A stretch of 34,128 bases of DNA from Prolixibacteraceae bacterium (GTDB lineage: Bacteria > Bacteroidota > Bacteroidia > Bacteroidales > Prolixibacteraceae), in assembly GCA_023228025.1 (NCBI GenBank), contig JALOCD010000042.1, positions 1 through 34,128 on the forward strand, read 5' to 3'. The notes beneath the pieces are model-generated. The model worked only from the letters and a program-made list of their open reading frames with translations. It was not told where the DNA came from and did not search any database. Below, piece after piece: positions 1-5,839 of the stretch. Within the stretch, counting starts at the first letter, position 1. Every line of letters starts with the position of its first letter. The position numbers and the translations under genes are program-made.

Positions 1-672
1 AAGGCCGAACCTCAGGAGATCATCACCAACGATAACCTGAATGCAAGGGTTGATGCGCAGGTCTATTTTAAAATAAAATCAGACGAAGAGAGTGTCAAAA
101 ACTCCCAGTACAATGTAAACAGTATTGAATATCAGATAGTCAACCTTGCCAGGACAACGCTACGTAACATTATTGGTACAATGACCCTGAAATCGGCCAA
201 CAGCGAAAGGGGCAAAATCAACAAGGAGCTGCACTCCACCTTACTGGATGAGACCAGGAACTGGGGTATCGAAATTGTGAGGACCGAGCTGAAGGAGATT
301 GATCCGCCGAAAGACGTACAGGAGACCATGAATAAAATTGTAAAGGCCGAGAATGAGAAGATTGCTGCCATCGACTATGCTACTGCTACTGAAACTAAGG
401 CAGACGGGGAGAAGAGGGCAGAAATCAGAAAGGCCGAAGGGATCAAACAGGCGGCAATCTTGCGCGCAGAAGGAGAAGCGCAGGCCATTCAACTGGTAAA
501 CGAGGCTGCAGAGCAGTACTTTGTTGGAAATGCTCAAATGCTGAGAAGGATACAGGCCATGGAGACTTCCCTGAAAGACAATTCAAAAATTGTTGTTCCG
601 ATGGGATCAGATCTTGTCAATGTGATGGGGGAGATGGGCGGTATTATTCCGCTCAGGGAAAAAGCTATTTGA
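1..672 (+). CDS. SPFH/band 7 family membrane-associated protein (5' partial)
   Basis: The frame is open from base 1 to the TGA at 670-672, giving 223 C-terminal residues; the start lies outside the window. The visible part is the second half of an SPFH (stomatin/prohibitin/flotillin/HflK) domain, with the typical sequence around ARTTLRNIIGTMTL followed by EIDPPKDVQETM, then a long charged Ala/Glu/Lys coiled coil (AENEKIAAIDYATATETKAD, AEGIKQAAILRAEGEAQA). Proteins of this family form large ring oligomers on membranes and often modulate membrane proteases or lipid domains. The N-terminal membrane anchor would be upstream and cannot be checked. The gene ends immediately before a long hairpin. 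Family assignment is secure; the exact physiological role is not known. Confidence 0.9.
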   Translation, partial: KAEPQEIITNDNLNARVDAQVYFKIKSDEESVKNSQYNVNSIEYQIVNLARTTLRNIIGTMTLKSANSERGKINKELHSTLLDETRNWGIEIVRTELKEIDPPKDVQETMNKIVKAENEKIAAIDYATATETKADGEKRAEIRKAEGIKQAAILRAEGEAQAIQLVNEAAEQYFVGNAQMLRRIQAMETSLKDNSKIVVPMGSDLVNVMGEMGGIIPLREKAI

Positions 673-680
673 TTAGCTGA

Positions 681-760
681 TGTGTTGATTAGCTGATTAG
701 TTGATTAGCTGATGCGATAATCAGCACATCAGCTAATCAACTAATCAGCACATCAACACA
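681..760. repeat. 34-bp-arm hairpin built from GATTAGCTGAT units
   Basis: The arms 681-714 and 727-760 are inverted copies with about two mismatches and a 12-nt loop. The left arm is itself made of repeated GATTAGCTGAT/TTGATTAG units that start right after the SPFH stop codon. A T-rich stretch (761-768) follows, so the structure may end the SPFH transcript. The repeated-unit composition is unusual for a simple terminator and resembles other intergenic palindromes in this window. Confidence 0.75.
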
Positions 761-776
761 TTTTCTTTATACGCGT

Positions 777-806
777 TTTGGGTGTAAGAAAAAGTTTTTA
801 TATTTG
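777..806 (+). promoter_or_regulatory. Bacteroidota-type promoter of the tRNA cluster
   Basis: TTTG at 777-780 and TATATTTG at 799-806 match the Bacteroidota -33 (TTTG) and -7 (TAnnTTTG) boxes with an 18-nt spacer. The predicted start of transcription is about 40 nt upstream of the first tRNA-Gly, and no other promoter-like pair is visible before the cluster. Confidence 0.65.
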
Positions 807-852
807 CACCCGCAATGCCGGGGCATCTTACCGTGTCCGGTAGAGCAATCAG

Positions 853-926
<74 letters not shown>

Positions 927-960
927 AACAAAAGTTCTTAAGAAATAGGTCATCCTTCCT

Positions 961-1036
<76 letters not shown>

Positions 1037-1043
1037 AAAGGAT

Positions 1044-1127
1044 GCCCAGGTGGTGGAATGGTAGACACGTTGGACTTAAAATCCAATGGCCATTATGGCC
1101 GTGCGGGTTCAAGTCCCGCCCCGGGTA
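1044..1127 (+). tRNA. tRNA-Leu (anticodon TAA), attachment site of the integrated element
   Basis: 84-nt class II tRNA with a long variable arm (GGCCATTATGGCC region), anticodon loop CTTAAAA and T arm GCGGG-TTCAAGT-CCCGC. The acceptor strands GCCCAGG and CCCGGGT pair with one G-T pair and one A-C mismatch. The last 13 nt of the gene are part of the 15-bp direct repeat that is found again at 7221-7235, so the 3' end is the integration target and the gene remains intact next to attL. Confidence 0.95.
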
Positions 1128-1129
1128 CT
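1115..1129. other. attL, core direct repeat in the tRNA-Leu 3' end
   Basis: CCCGCCCCGGGTACT, identical to 7221-7235. It covers the 3' T-stem, the acceptor strand, the discriminator and two flanking bases. Similarity extends imperfectly to the left (1105-1129 versus 7211-7235 match at 21 of 25 positions). Confidence 0.9.
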
Positions 1130-1142
1130 TTTTAGGTTAAGT

Positions 1143-1180
1143 AAAACGCTTATAGTCAAATGATTATAAGCGTTTTTTCT
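1143..1180 (+). terminator. Rho-independent terminator downstream of tRNA-Leu (element-borne)
   Basis: AAAACGCTTATA (1143-1154) pairs with TATAAGCGTTTT (1165-1176) across a 10-nt loop and runs into T residues. It lies just inside the element, so it replaces the original tRNA terminator that now sits beyond attR at 7237-7281. Confidence 0.8.
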
Positions 1181-1183
1181 TTG

Positions 1184-1222
1184 ATGAGTAACAAAATAGT
1201 AACACTAACCTACATTGTAACA
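1184..1222. repeat. Left-end AGTAACA repeats (putative integrase arm sites)
   Basis: AGTAACA occurs at 1187-1193 and 1198-1204, with a variant TGTAACA at 1216-1222. The surrounding 21-bp block 1184-1204 is identical, in the same orientation, to 7039-7059 near the other end. Sharing by both ends, about 55 bp inside attL, suggests arm-type binding sites for the tyrosine recombinase; binding itself is inferred. Confidence 0.65.
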
Positions 1223-1223
1223 G

Positions 1224-1255
1224 AAAAAACCGCCTCATTGTTTATTAAGACGGTT
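1224..1255 (-). terminator. Terminator of the lipoprotein transcript
   Basis: Read on the minus strand, AACCGTC and GGCGGTT (plus-strand 249-255 and 228-234 of the 1.2-kb line) form a 7-bp stem with one G-U pair and a 14-nt loop, followed by a T run (plus-strand A224-A229 of that line). It lies 14 nt beyond the lipoprotein stop codon. Confidence 0.65.
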
Positions 1256-1268
1256 CATTTATTTGGTT

Positions 1269-1709
1269 TTATTTTTTAGTTATCCATATTCTTGTAAAAA
1301 GACCAATTCCAGTTTCAGTTTTTATTGAACCTGTTTTTTTAATTTCTCTGTAATTATTCCAAATGATTACTTTTTCAGTTAATGTTTCCCATTCATACGT
1401 GTTGTAAAGCTCTTTGCGGATGCTAGAATATTCATGTGTTTTTTGTTTCTGTGGCAATAATCCTAATCCCTGATCAAAACATCCTTTTATTTTCTGGTCT
1501 GCAATATCTGGATTAACAAAAATAGAATCATTTCCTTTCACTTCAACAGCTTGAATTTTATAAAATATTCTACCGTCTCCAAGATCTTCTGGAGCGGAAA
1601 TATTAAATATTTTTGATAGATTATTCAATGCCTTATCAGATGAGTTTGGTGGTTCACTACAAGAAATCAAAAAGACTGCAATTAGAATTAAAAAGAATAA
1701 ATTTTTCAT
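1269..1709 (-). CDS. Putative lipoprotein of the integrative element (unknown function)
   Basis: 146 aa. The N-terminus is a classic lipoprotein signal: MKN, a hydrophobic stretch LFFLILIAVFLI, then SCSEPP, with Cys17 as the probable lipidated residue. The mature part is about 130 residues, polar, with only one further Cys and no motif I recognize. It begins 4 nt after the stop of the upstream small membrane protein, so the two form a two-gene unit with its own promoter (1950-1981) and its own terminator (1224-1255). Its position next to attL, outside the replication block, fits a cargo or host-modifying gene (for example surface exclusion or immunity), but that role is only an inference from position and localization. 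Confidence 0.75.
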   Translation of the reverse strand: MKNLFFLILIAVFLISCSEPPNSSDKALNNLSKIFNISAPEDLGDGRIFYKIQAVEVKGNDSIFVNPDIADQKIKGCFDQGLGLLPQKQKTHEYSSIRKELYNTYEWETLTEKVIIWNNYREIKKTGSIKTETGIGLFTRIWITKK

Positions 1710-1712
1710 AGG

Positions 1713-1922
1713 TTATTTTATTACTTTATTCACTTCATCCCAATTCACTTTACCGCCATTCTGTTCATAAATCTTTAGCGTTGCTTCCAACATAGCTTGT
1801 TGAATTTTTACTATTTGGTTTATCTTCCAATACCAACAAAGCAACTCCCGAATTGCCCAAATAATTAATACTACTATTGCAATCCCAATAAGTAGACCTA
1901 CAATACCTCCAATTGCATCCAT
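1713..1922 (-). CDS. Small single-pass membrane protein of the integrative element
   Basis: 69 aa from the ATG at 1922 (MDAIGG). Residues about 4-26 form one strongly hydrophobic helix rich in Ile, Val and Gly; the C-terminal 40 residues are amphipathic and charged (KINQIVKIQQAMLEATLKIY). The ORF extends to an ATG at 1952, but that codon lies at or upstream of the transcription start predicted from the promoter at 1950-1981, so 1922 is preferred. No family is recognized. Size and single helix loosely resemble filamentous phage coat proteins, but there is no cleavable signal and no basic C-terminus, so I do not call it a coat protein. It is co-transcribed with the lipoprotein. Confidence 0.65.
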   Translation of the reverse strand: MDAIGGIVGLLIGIAIVVLIIWAIRELLCWYWKINQIVKIQQAMLEATLKIYEQNGGKVNWDEVNKVIK

Positions 1923-1949
1923 AATTTTTAGATTTAAGTTGATAACTCT

Positions 1950-1981
1950 CAAAGCTAAACAAACTGATTCTGAATAACAAA
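1950..1981 (-). promoter_or_regulatory. Promoter of the membrane protein + lipoprotein unit
   Basis: On the minus strand, TTTG (plus 1978-1981) and TAGCTTTG (plus 1950-1957) are separated by 20 nt, matching the Bacteroidota consensus. The predicted start of transcription is near 1943, upstream of the ATG at 1922. Confidence 0.6.
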
Positions 1982-2006
1982 ATAAAACCCGGCTATTTTC
2001 CGGGTT
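1982..2006 (-). terminator. Terminator after the main element operon
   Basis: AACCCGG (986-992 of the 1.9-kb line) and CCGGGTT (2000-2006) form a perfect 7-bp stem with a 7-nt loop; on the minus strand it is followed by TTTTATT. It separates the replication/integration operon from the membrane protein + lipoprotein unit. Confidence 0.7.
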
Positions 2007-2067
2007 GATCTTCGTTGGTTCCTTTTATTGGTGTCAGTTTTGTCAAGTTTTATCAACTTTTCAGGGG

Positions 2068-2652
2068 TCAACGCTTCATTAAAAATCTTCTTAAATCAAT
2101 CGGTGACACTCTTTCCGCTTTATCTATTTTGCTGGTTAGTCTTAAATAGTTCCGGGTCGGTTTCCCTGCATAGGTTCTTTTAAAGTTCTTTTTATAGAGC
2201 TGTTTGTAAAGATTGTCACTATCAAAACTACCAAATACCCTTTCTAAATCCCTGTATTTTTTGCTTTGTGCCTGTTTTTCATACATGCCTCTGTACGCTG
2301 TCCGATGGTAAAAATAGCCGCCTGTTTCATATAGCTTTCTGCATCGTTTACCAGTCACCGGGCAAAGGAAGTACCAAATTAAACCTTTGCCCAAATTTGA
2401 TGGAATGGTAACAAGTTGAACACGGTAGTCTATTTGCATGCCGCTTGCTTTGTAATTTAGCTCTAAATATGGGCTTTCTCCAAAAGTGTTAACCTTTATG
2501 TCAATGTTTCCGTCTGGCTGTCCGTTTTGGCTCCATTTGATATTTCCACCTTTAAAACCGTTTGGCTCTAAATACTTGTGGGTTTTTAGAAAGGATATTG
2601 TAACCATCCTTAAATTGTCATACAAAACCGGATATGTGTAACGCTTTGGCAT
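2068..2652 (-). CDS. Unknown 194-aa protein of Bacteroidota mobile elements
   Basis: No named family is assigned. The protein has a beta-rich N-terminal half and a central segment WYFLCPVTGKRCRKLY with a C-x6-C pair that could bind a metal. A strongly basic C-terminal half follows (MYEKQAQSKKYRDLERVF, then KKNFKRTYAGKPTRNYLRL). The basic charge and Cys pair suggest a nucleic-acid-binding protein. From general familiarity, proteins with this CPxTGKRCRKLY-type core accompany Bacteroidota plasmids and prophages, but I cannot name the family. It starts 41 nt after the 67-aa protein and is followed by a terminator, so it is probably the last gene of the replication operon. Confidence 0.7.
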   Translation of the reverse strand: MPKRYTYPVLYDNLRMVTISFLKTHKYLEPNGFKGGNIKWSQNGQPDGNIDIKVNTFGESPYLELNYKASGMQIDYRVQLVTIPSNLGKGLIWYFLCPVTGKRCRKLYETGGYFYHRTAYRGMYEKQAQSKKYRDLERVFGSFDSDNLYKQLYKKNFKRTYAGKPTRNYLRLTSKIDKAERVSPIDLRRFLMKR

Positions 2653-2693
2653 CTCAAATTTATTTTGAAGTAACCTAAATCTTTAGGGAACTT

Positions 2694-2897
2694 TTACCAC
2701 GGTTCCCCGGCACTCATTGAAACGCTTTCTATCTTTGGAAATACAAACGGCATGAGTTTACAAATTACATTGATCCGCTCTTTGTCGTCTAATCCTTCCA
2801 ATATTGTAGGAAGTCTCTCAATCTCTTTTTGCATGATCTCTTTTAGTTTCATCCTTAGACTTTCAGTTAAAACCTGATCCGGTGTTTTTGTGTTCAT
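2694..2897 (-). CDS. Small 67-aa protein downstream of rep
   Basis: 67 aa, predicted to be mostly helical, with a charged N-terminal helix (LRMKLKEIMQKEIERL), a central segment LEGLDDKERINVICKLMPFV and a polar C-terminus ending SMSAGEPW. The LxxLxxKERIxxxxKLMPFVxPK pattern is one I recall from small ORFs in Bacteroidota prophages and mobile elements, but no function is known to me. It begins about 33 nt downstream of the hairpin repeat that follows rep. A role in copy control or DNA binding near the origin would fit its position, but is speculation. Confidence 0.65.
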   Translation of the reverse strand: MNTKTPDQVLTESLRMKLKEIMQKEIERLPTILEGLDDKERINVICKLMPFVFPKIESVSMSAGEPW

Positions 2898-2930
2898 GGT
2901 GTCAATTGTTAATAATGTAAGTTAGTCACT

Positions 2931-2973
2931 TTTACCAAAAAATGGTAAATGAAACAGGTTACTATATAGGTAC
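2931..2973. repeat. Rep-flanking hairpin repeat, copy 1 (3' side of rep)
   Basis: A 7-bp hairpin TTTACCA-AAAAA-TGGTAAA (2931-2949) is followed by TGAAACAGGTTACTATATAG and GTAC. The same arrangement recurs in direct orientation at 3904-3945; stems, the TGAAACA block, TTACTAT and GTAC are all conserved, while the 5-nt loop and a few spacer bases differ. This copy touches the last base of the rep stop codon. Confidence 0.85.
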
Positions 2974-3902
2974 TATCTACAATTCAAAACAATCTCATTA
3001 ACGGCTTTGTCCAGTTCTTTAATCAATTCGTTTTGATCGGTCACCGTTGAGGCCACAATTAAACTGTTCAGTTCCTCTTTTAACCGGCTGTAATATTTTG
3101 GGTCGGGATAGGTGTTTTTTGCCCTTAAATCAGCAATGAAACTGTTTATATATTCCTGTCCCTTTTCTTGCAACATGATTGAAAATAGAGCTGTTGCACC
3201 CTCTTTGGGTGTCTTAATATTGCTTGTGTCCATAATTGAAACTGATTTAAGTTTATCAATCAAAAAATATTCTTTGCCCCATCGTTTCACCATATCAATA
3301 TAAAACCTTTCATCTGTGAGGGTCGCCCCAGTCACCTCTGTAATATTGAATTGCTTTTGTAACCGTTCAGTAAACCGCACCTCGACCCTTAACAAATTAG
3401 CACCAACAAACCCCGCCGGGATTGTCACCCCCTTAGATTTTGCCTCTGCCCGCTTGTCATAGAAAATCAACTGCCTTTTGTCAGTATTGTAGTAAAGTGT
3501 TGTTTTTGTGGCTTGTAATCGCTTAAAATGTGGCTTGTTTCCTAAATAGTGATAATATTCTGCCGGTTCTCTTTTCATTGGCAAAACGGTTGAAACATCT
3601 ACCCGGGTGACTTTTGCCAATTTGATCGGCAAATGTATTTCATCGCTTAGCTTATCAATGGCATCACGTGCCCCGGCTCTGCTCAATGTGTGAATGTTAT
3701 CAGGTAGCAAAAACTTTGGTAAACTGCCTCTCATGCTTATACCTGAATCATTCAGATAAATAGAATAGTCACCCGCCCGGCCTGAAATGGAATAACCCCG
3801 CTCACTTTTGTGCTCTGCCTGATCGGTTAAATATTGAGCAATGGTAAAAGGTTCACCCCCTACCATTGCCCGATCAATCCAGAAGTTTACAGAATCATAC
3901 AT
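2973..3902 (-). CDS. Replication initiator, phage/plasmid II/X (Phage_CRI/gene II-like) family
   Basis: 309 aa from the ATG at 3902. The N-terminus MYDSVNFWID, the block MRGSLPKFLLPDN (57-69), VTRVDVST (98-105), LIFYDKRAE (145-153) and LLRVEVRFTERL (170-181) are the ordered motifs I know from filamentous-phage gene II/X and related plasmid initiators, which nick one strand at the double-stranded origin and start rolling-circle replication. No clear H-x-H motif is visible; this subgroup is related to Rep_trans proteins, in which that motif is degenerate. The ORF could start at 3956 or 3911, but residues before 3902 would be encoded by the repeated hairpin (3904-3945), so 3902 is preferred. It follows the 179-aa gene in the same operon. 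The initiator family is fairly secure; the exact nick site is not known. Confidence 0.8.
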   Translation of the reverse strand: MYDSVNFWIDRAMVGGEPFTIAQYLTDQAEHKSERGYSISGRAGDYSIYLNDSGISMRGSLPKFLLPDNIHTLSRAGARDAIDKLSDEIHLPIKLAKVTRVDVSTVLPMKREPAEYYHYLGNKPHFKRLQATKTTLYYNTDKRQLIFYDKRAEAKSKGVTIPAGFVGANLLRVEVRFTERLQKQFNITEVTGATLTDERFYIDMVKRWGKEYFLIDKLKSVSIMDTSNIKTPKEGATALFSIMLQEKGQEYINSFIADLRAKNTYPDPKYYSRLKEELNSLIVASTVTDQNELIKELDKAVNEIVLNCR

Positions 3903-3903
3903 A

Positions 3904-3945
3904 TTTACCATTATTTGGTAAATGAAACAACTTACTATTAAGTAC
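3904..3945. repeat. Rep-flanking hairpin repeat, copy 2 (5' side of rep)
   Basis: TTTACCA-TTATT-TGGTAAA (3904-3922) followed by TGAAACAACTTACTATTAAG and TAC, in direct orientation with 2931-2973. It ends one base before the preferred rep start codon. A hairpin next to an AT-rich conserved block beside rep is the expected look of a rolling-circle origin; nicking here is inferred. Confidence 0.85.
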
Positions 3946-3956
3946 CACGGCCACAA

Positions 3957-4496
3957 TCAATAATTGAAAATCGGTTTTGCCTGTGCTCTCATCGCTGTCA
4001 ATGCCTCATTAAATTCACCATTGGCCAACTGTTTTAAATACCCTTGAATGAGATAACGGCCACGCCTGATAATTAAAATTTCAATCTCTGTGAATGTTGG
4101 GTTAACGATGAACAAATAGGCATCTTCACAATATGGCAACATGGGGTTTGCCTCTCCGCTTTTTAACGTCTTGTTGTTGTTTGGCTCTCCAAATGCAAAA
4201 CATGGGTTTTGGTTGCCGGTGTTATATTCCTGTAAAAAGACACTACTAAAATTAATTGATCGTTCACCCATTAGGAAGTAACCTGCCCGCCGTTGGTCGT
4301 TACTATGGATCAACCCCCGGGTTTCCATTAGGTAGAATTTTAATTGTCCTTTGCTGGAAAATAGAGGTTTCAACCCTTCATAATATCCCGCCATTGCAAC
4401 ACAATCTAATCGGGGCACGCTCGCACCTACTTTGATTTTATTTGCACGCTTTACCTCATCCGGTAGCTGTTGCAATTTAATGTAACAATCAAACAT
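3957..4496 (-). CDS. Unknown 179-aa protein between the HTH gene and rep
   Basis: No family is recognized. It has no signal peptide or membrane segment and appears to be a mixed alpha/beta soluble protein. Visible features are GASVPRLDCVAMAGYYEGL (23-41), METRGLIHSNDQRRAGYFLMGE in the middle and a charged helix (LKQLANGEFNEALTAMRAQA) near the C-terminus. Its ATG at 4496 overlaps the end of the helix-turn-helix gene by 8 nt and its stop is at 3957, just upstream of the rep-proximal repeat, so it is translationally linked to the HTH gene and probably co-transcribed with rep. An accessory role in replication or copy control is plausible from position only. Confidence 0.75.
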   Translation of the reverse strand: MFDCYIKLQQLPDEVKRANKIKVGASVPRLDCVAMAGYYEGLKPLFSSKGQLKFYLMETRGLIHSNDQRRAGYFLMGERSINFSSVFLQEYNTGNQNPCFAFGEPNNNKTLKSGEANPMLPYCEDAYLFIVNPTFTEIEILIIRRGRYLIQGYLKQLANGEFNEALTAMRAQAKPIFNY

Positions 4497-4782
4497 GATT
4501 TACCCCCTTTCTGCCTGTGGCTATGTAGGTATTTGCCATTGCTTCTATTTCATCCGCCGGGGTCACCCTGTTTTGCAGTAGCCATTTTTCAAGCTCTGCA
4601 CGGTCAAAATAGATCATTTTTCCCCGGGGTTTGTAATGGGGCACTATTCCTCCACTGGTTAACTTGTACAGGTGGCTTTTGCCTATGCCTGTAAAAATTG
4701 CACCTTCATCAAAGGTCAAAGCGTTCTTTTGTGACAACAACATATTTTCAATGTTGCTCAATCTTTTTTCAATCTCTTCCAT
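4489..4782 (-). CDS. Helix-turn-helix protein, MerR-like/excisionase family
   Basis: 97 aa. A short N-terminal coiled coil (IEKRLSNIENMLLSQK) is followed by a winged helix-turn-helix: LTFDEGAIFTGIGKSHLYKL, then GGIVPHYKPRGKMIYFDRAE and LEKWLLQNRV. This is the DNA-binding domain commonly encoded next to tyrosine integrases in Bacteroidota mobile elements, where it acts as a recombination directionality factor (Xis) and/or transcription regulator. The gene begins an operon with the 179-aa protein and rep. Upstream lies a 165-nt gap with a strong hairpin and an 11-bp tandem repeat. Family assignment is firm; whether it acts as Xis or as a rep regulator is undecided. Confidence 0.88.
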   Translation of the reverse strand: MEEIEKRLSNIENMLLSQKNALTFDEGAIFTGIGKSHLYKLTSGGIVPHYKPRGKMIYFDRAELEKWLLQNRVTPADEIEAMANTYIATGRKGVNHV

Positions 4783-4885
4783 TTTATTACTTTTTTTTAG
4801 TTTAATAAAATGGGTTCAGGTGTGCACCCCGTTACCCTGTTATTTTGTGTTAACAAGGGTGAAATTAGATAGCATAGGAAAAGAA

Positions 4886-4927
4886 ACACCCCTACAATTG
4901 CCCATTGTAGGGGTGTTGTAGGGGTGT
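4886..4927 (-). terminator. 13-bp hairpin plus tandem 11-mer between the 293-aa gene and the HTH gene
   Basis: ACACCCCTACAAT (4886-4898) pairs perfectly with ATTGTAGGGGTGT (4904-4916) over a 5-nt loop. On the minus strand it is followed by TTTCTTTTCC, so it can terminate the 293-aa gene transcript. The right arm is part of a tandem duplication of TTGTAGGGGTG (4906-4927), which a simple terminator does not need. Confidence 0.7.
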
Positions 4928-4947
4928 TGTATTGTTTTTAGATTTTC

Positions 4948-5829
4948 TTATTTACAGCTTAATGCATTGCTGATCATGTCGTTTATTTGTTCGTTTCCTG
5001 CTGGTAACACACCTGTTTTTTGGTAGTCATTTTTTGCCCCTCTTAAACCATTTTGGCCAAAAATTATTTCAAATGGTTTCCACTGTGTCCGCTTATTATT
5101 GCCATCATTGCCCAATATTTCACAATTGAAAACATCAACAAAATAAGATAAAAGCCATTTTGATTTATTCCATGTTATCGGTTTCAATTGATCCGGTTGG
5201 CTATGTTCAGGGTCGCCAAAAATCCATTTAAAACTATCCGGGTCGGTATTGGCCGGGATAAATTCACCTTTTACCAACAATTCAAAAAGGGTTTTTATTT
5301 GGTCGGTTTTTAGGTCGGTATTTAACTGTAGAACTGAAACGGCTCTTTTTTGAATCACATTTTCAAGATTAGTTTTTAGCTTTTCAAGAATATTTCTTTC
5401 AATTTCTTTTATTTTTTCTTGGCTCTCAAAATGTTCAATGATTCTTAAATGATTTTCAAAAAATGATTTGTTGACCCTTACATTTTTTATTGATGTGGAA
5501 GGTAATAGAAATATTGTCTGTTCAAATAGGTCGTGTTTTACCCATTTTGTATAATCACTATCTCCATCGCCCTCCCAAGTTTGGTTTTTGTCAAAATACT
5601 TTATTGAACCATCTGGCATTTCTACCGGAACAGTCCCCCCCCTTGCTTGTGCTTTATACCATTCAATATATTCACTTATAACATTCTTTAACTCTTTGAA
5701 CAAATCGGGGTTGATGGAAAGGTGTTTTGTTGTGATTTTGGTATAGTATTTAATCACGTCTTTTTCTGGTAACAAAAGCCCTTTCAGTACAATTGTTCTA
5801 TAATTCTTTGACAATAATATTTTAGCCAT
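4948..5829 (-). CDS. Unknown 293-aa protein adjacent to the integrase
   Basis: Soluble, helix-rich protein with no signal or membrane segment. The middle contains a long charged coiled-coil-like stretch (IEHFESQEKIKEIERNILEK and onward, about 130-160). The C-terminal third has a conserved-looking block: KTLFELLVKGEFIPANTD, then FKWIFGDPEH and ITWNKSKWLLSYFVDVF, and finally QWKPFEIIFGQNGLRGAKND. In my experience such C-terminal blocks are found in regulators and unknown proteins next to Bacteroidota tyrosine integrases, including RteC-like proteins, but I cannot assign it. It starts 10 nt after the integrase stop and is therefore almost certainly co-transcribed with it, which suggests a role in integration, excision or their control. 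Confidence 0.75.
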   Translation of the reverse strand: MAKILLSKNYRTIVLKGLLLPEKDVIKYYTKITTKHLSINPDLFKELKNVISEYIEWYKAQARGGTVPVEMPDGSIKYFDKNQTWEGDGDSDYTKWVKHDLFEQTIFLLPSTSIKNVRVNKSFFENHLRIIEHFESQEKIKEIERNILEKLKTNLENVIQKRAVSVLQLNTDLKTDQIKTLFELLVKGEFIPANTDPDSFKWIFGDPEHSQPDQLKPITWNKSKWLLSYFVDVFNCEILGNDGNNKRTQWKPFEIIFGQNGLRGAKNDYQKTGVLPAGNEQINDMISNALSCK

Positions 5830-5839
5830 ATTTCACAAA

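Noticed and set aside
1765..1980. 71-aa minus-strand ORF overlapping the small membrane protein
   Set aside because: It is a shifted frame of the 69-aa gene with no coherent hydrophobic pattern and lies over the promoter.
3903..3956. N-terminal extension of rep
   Set aside because: It would be encoded by the repeated hairpin; the family-like N-terminus begins at 3902.
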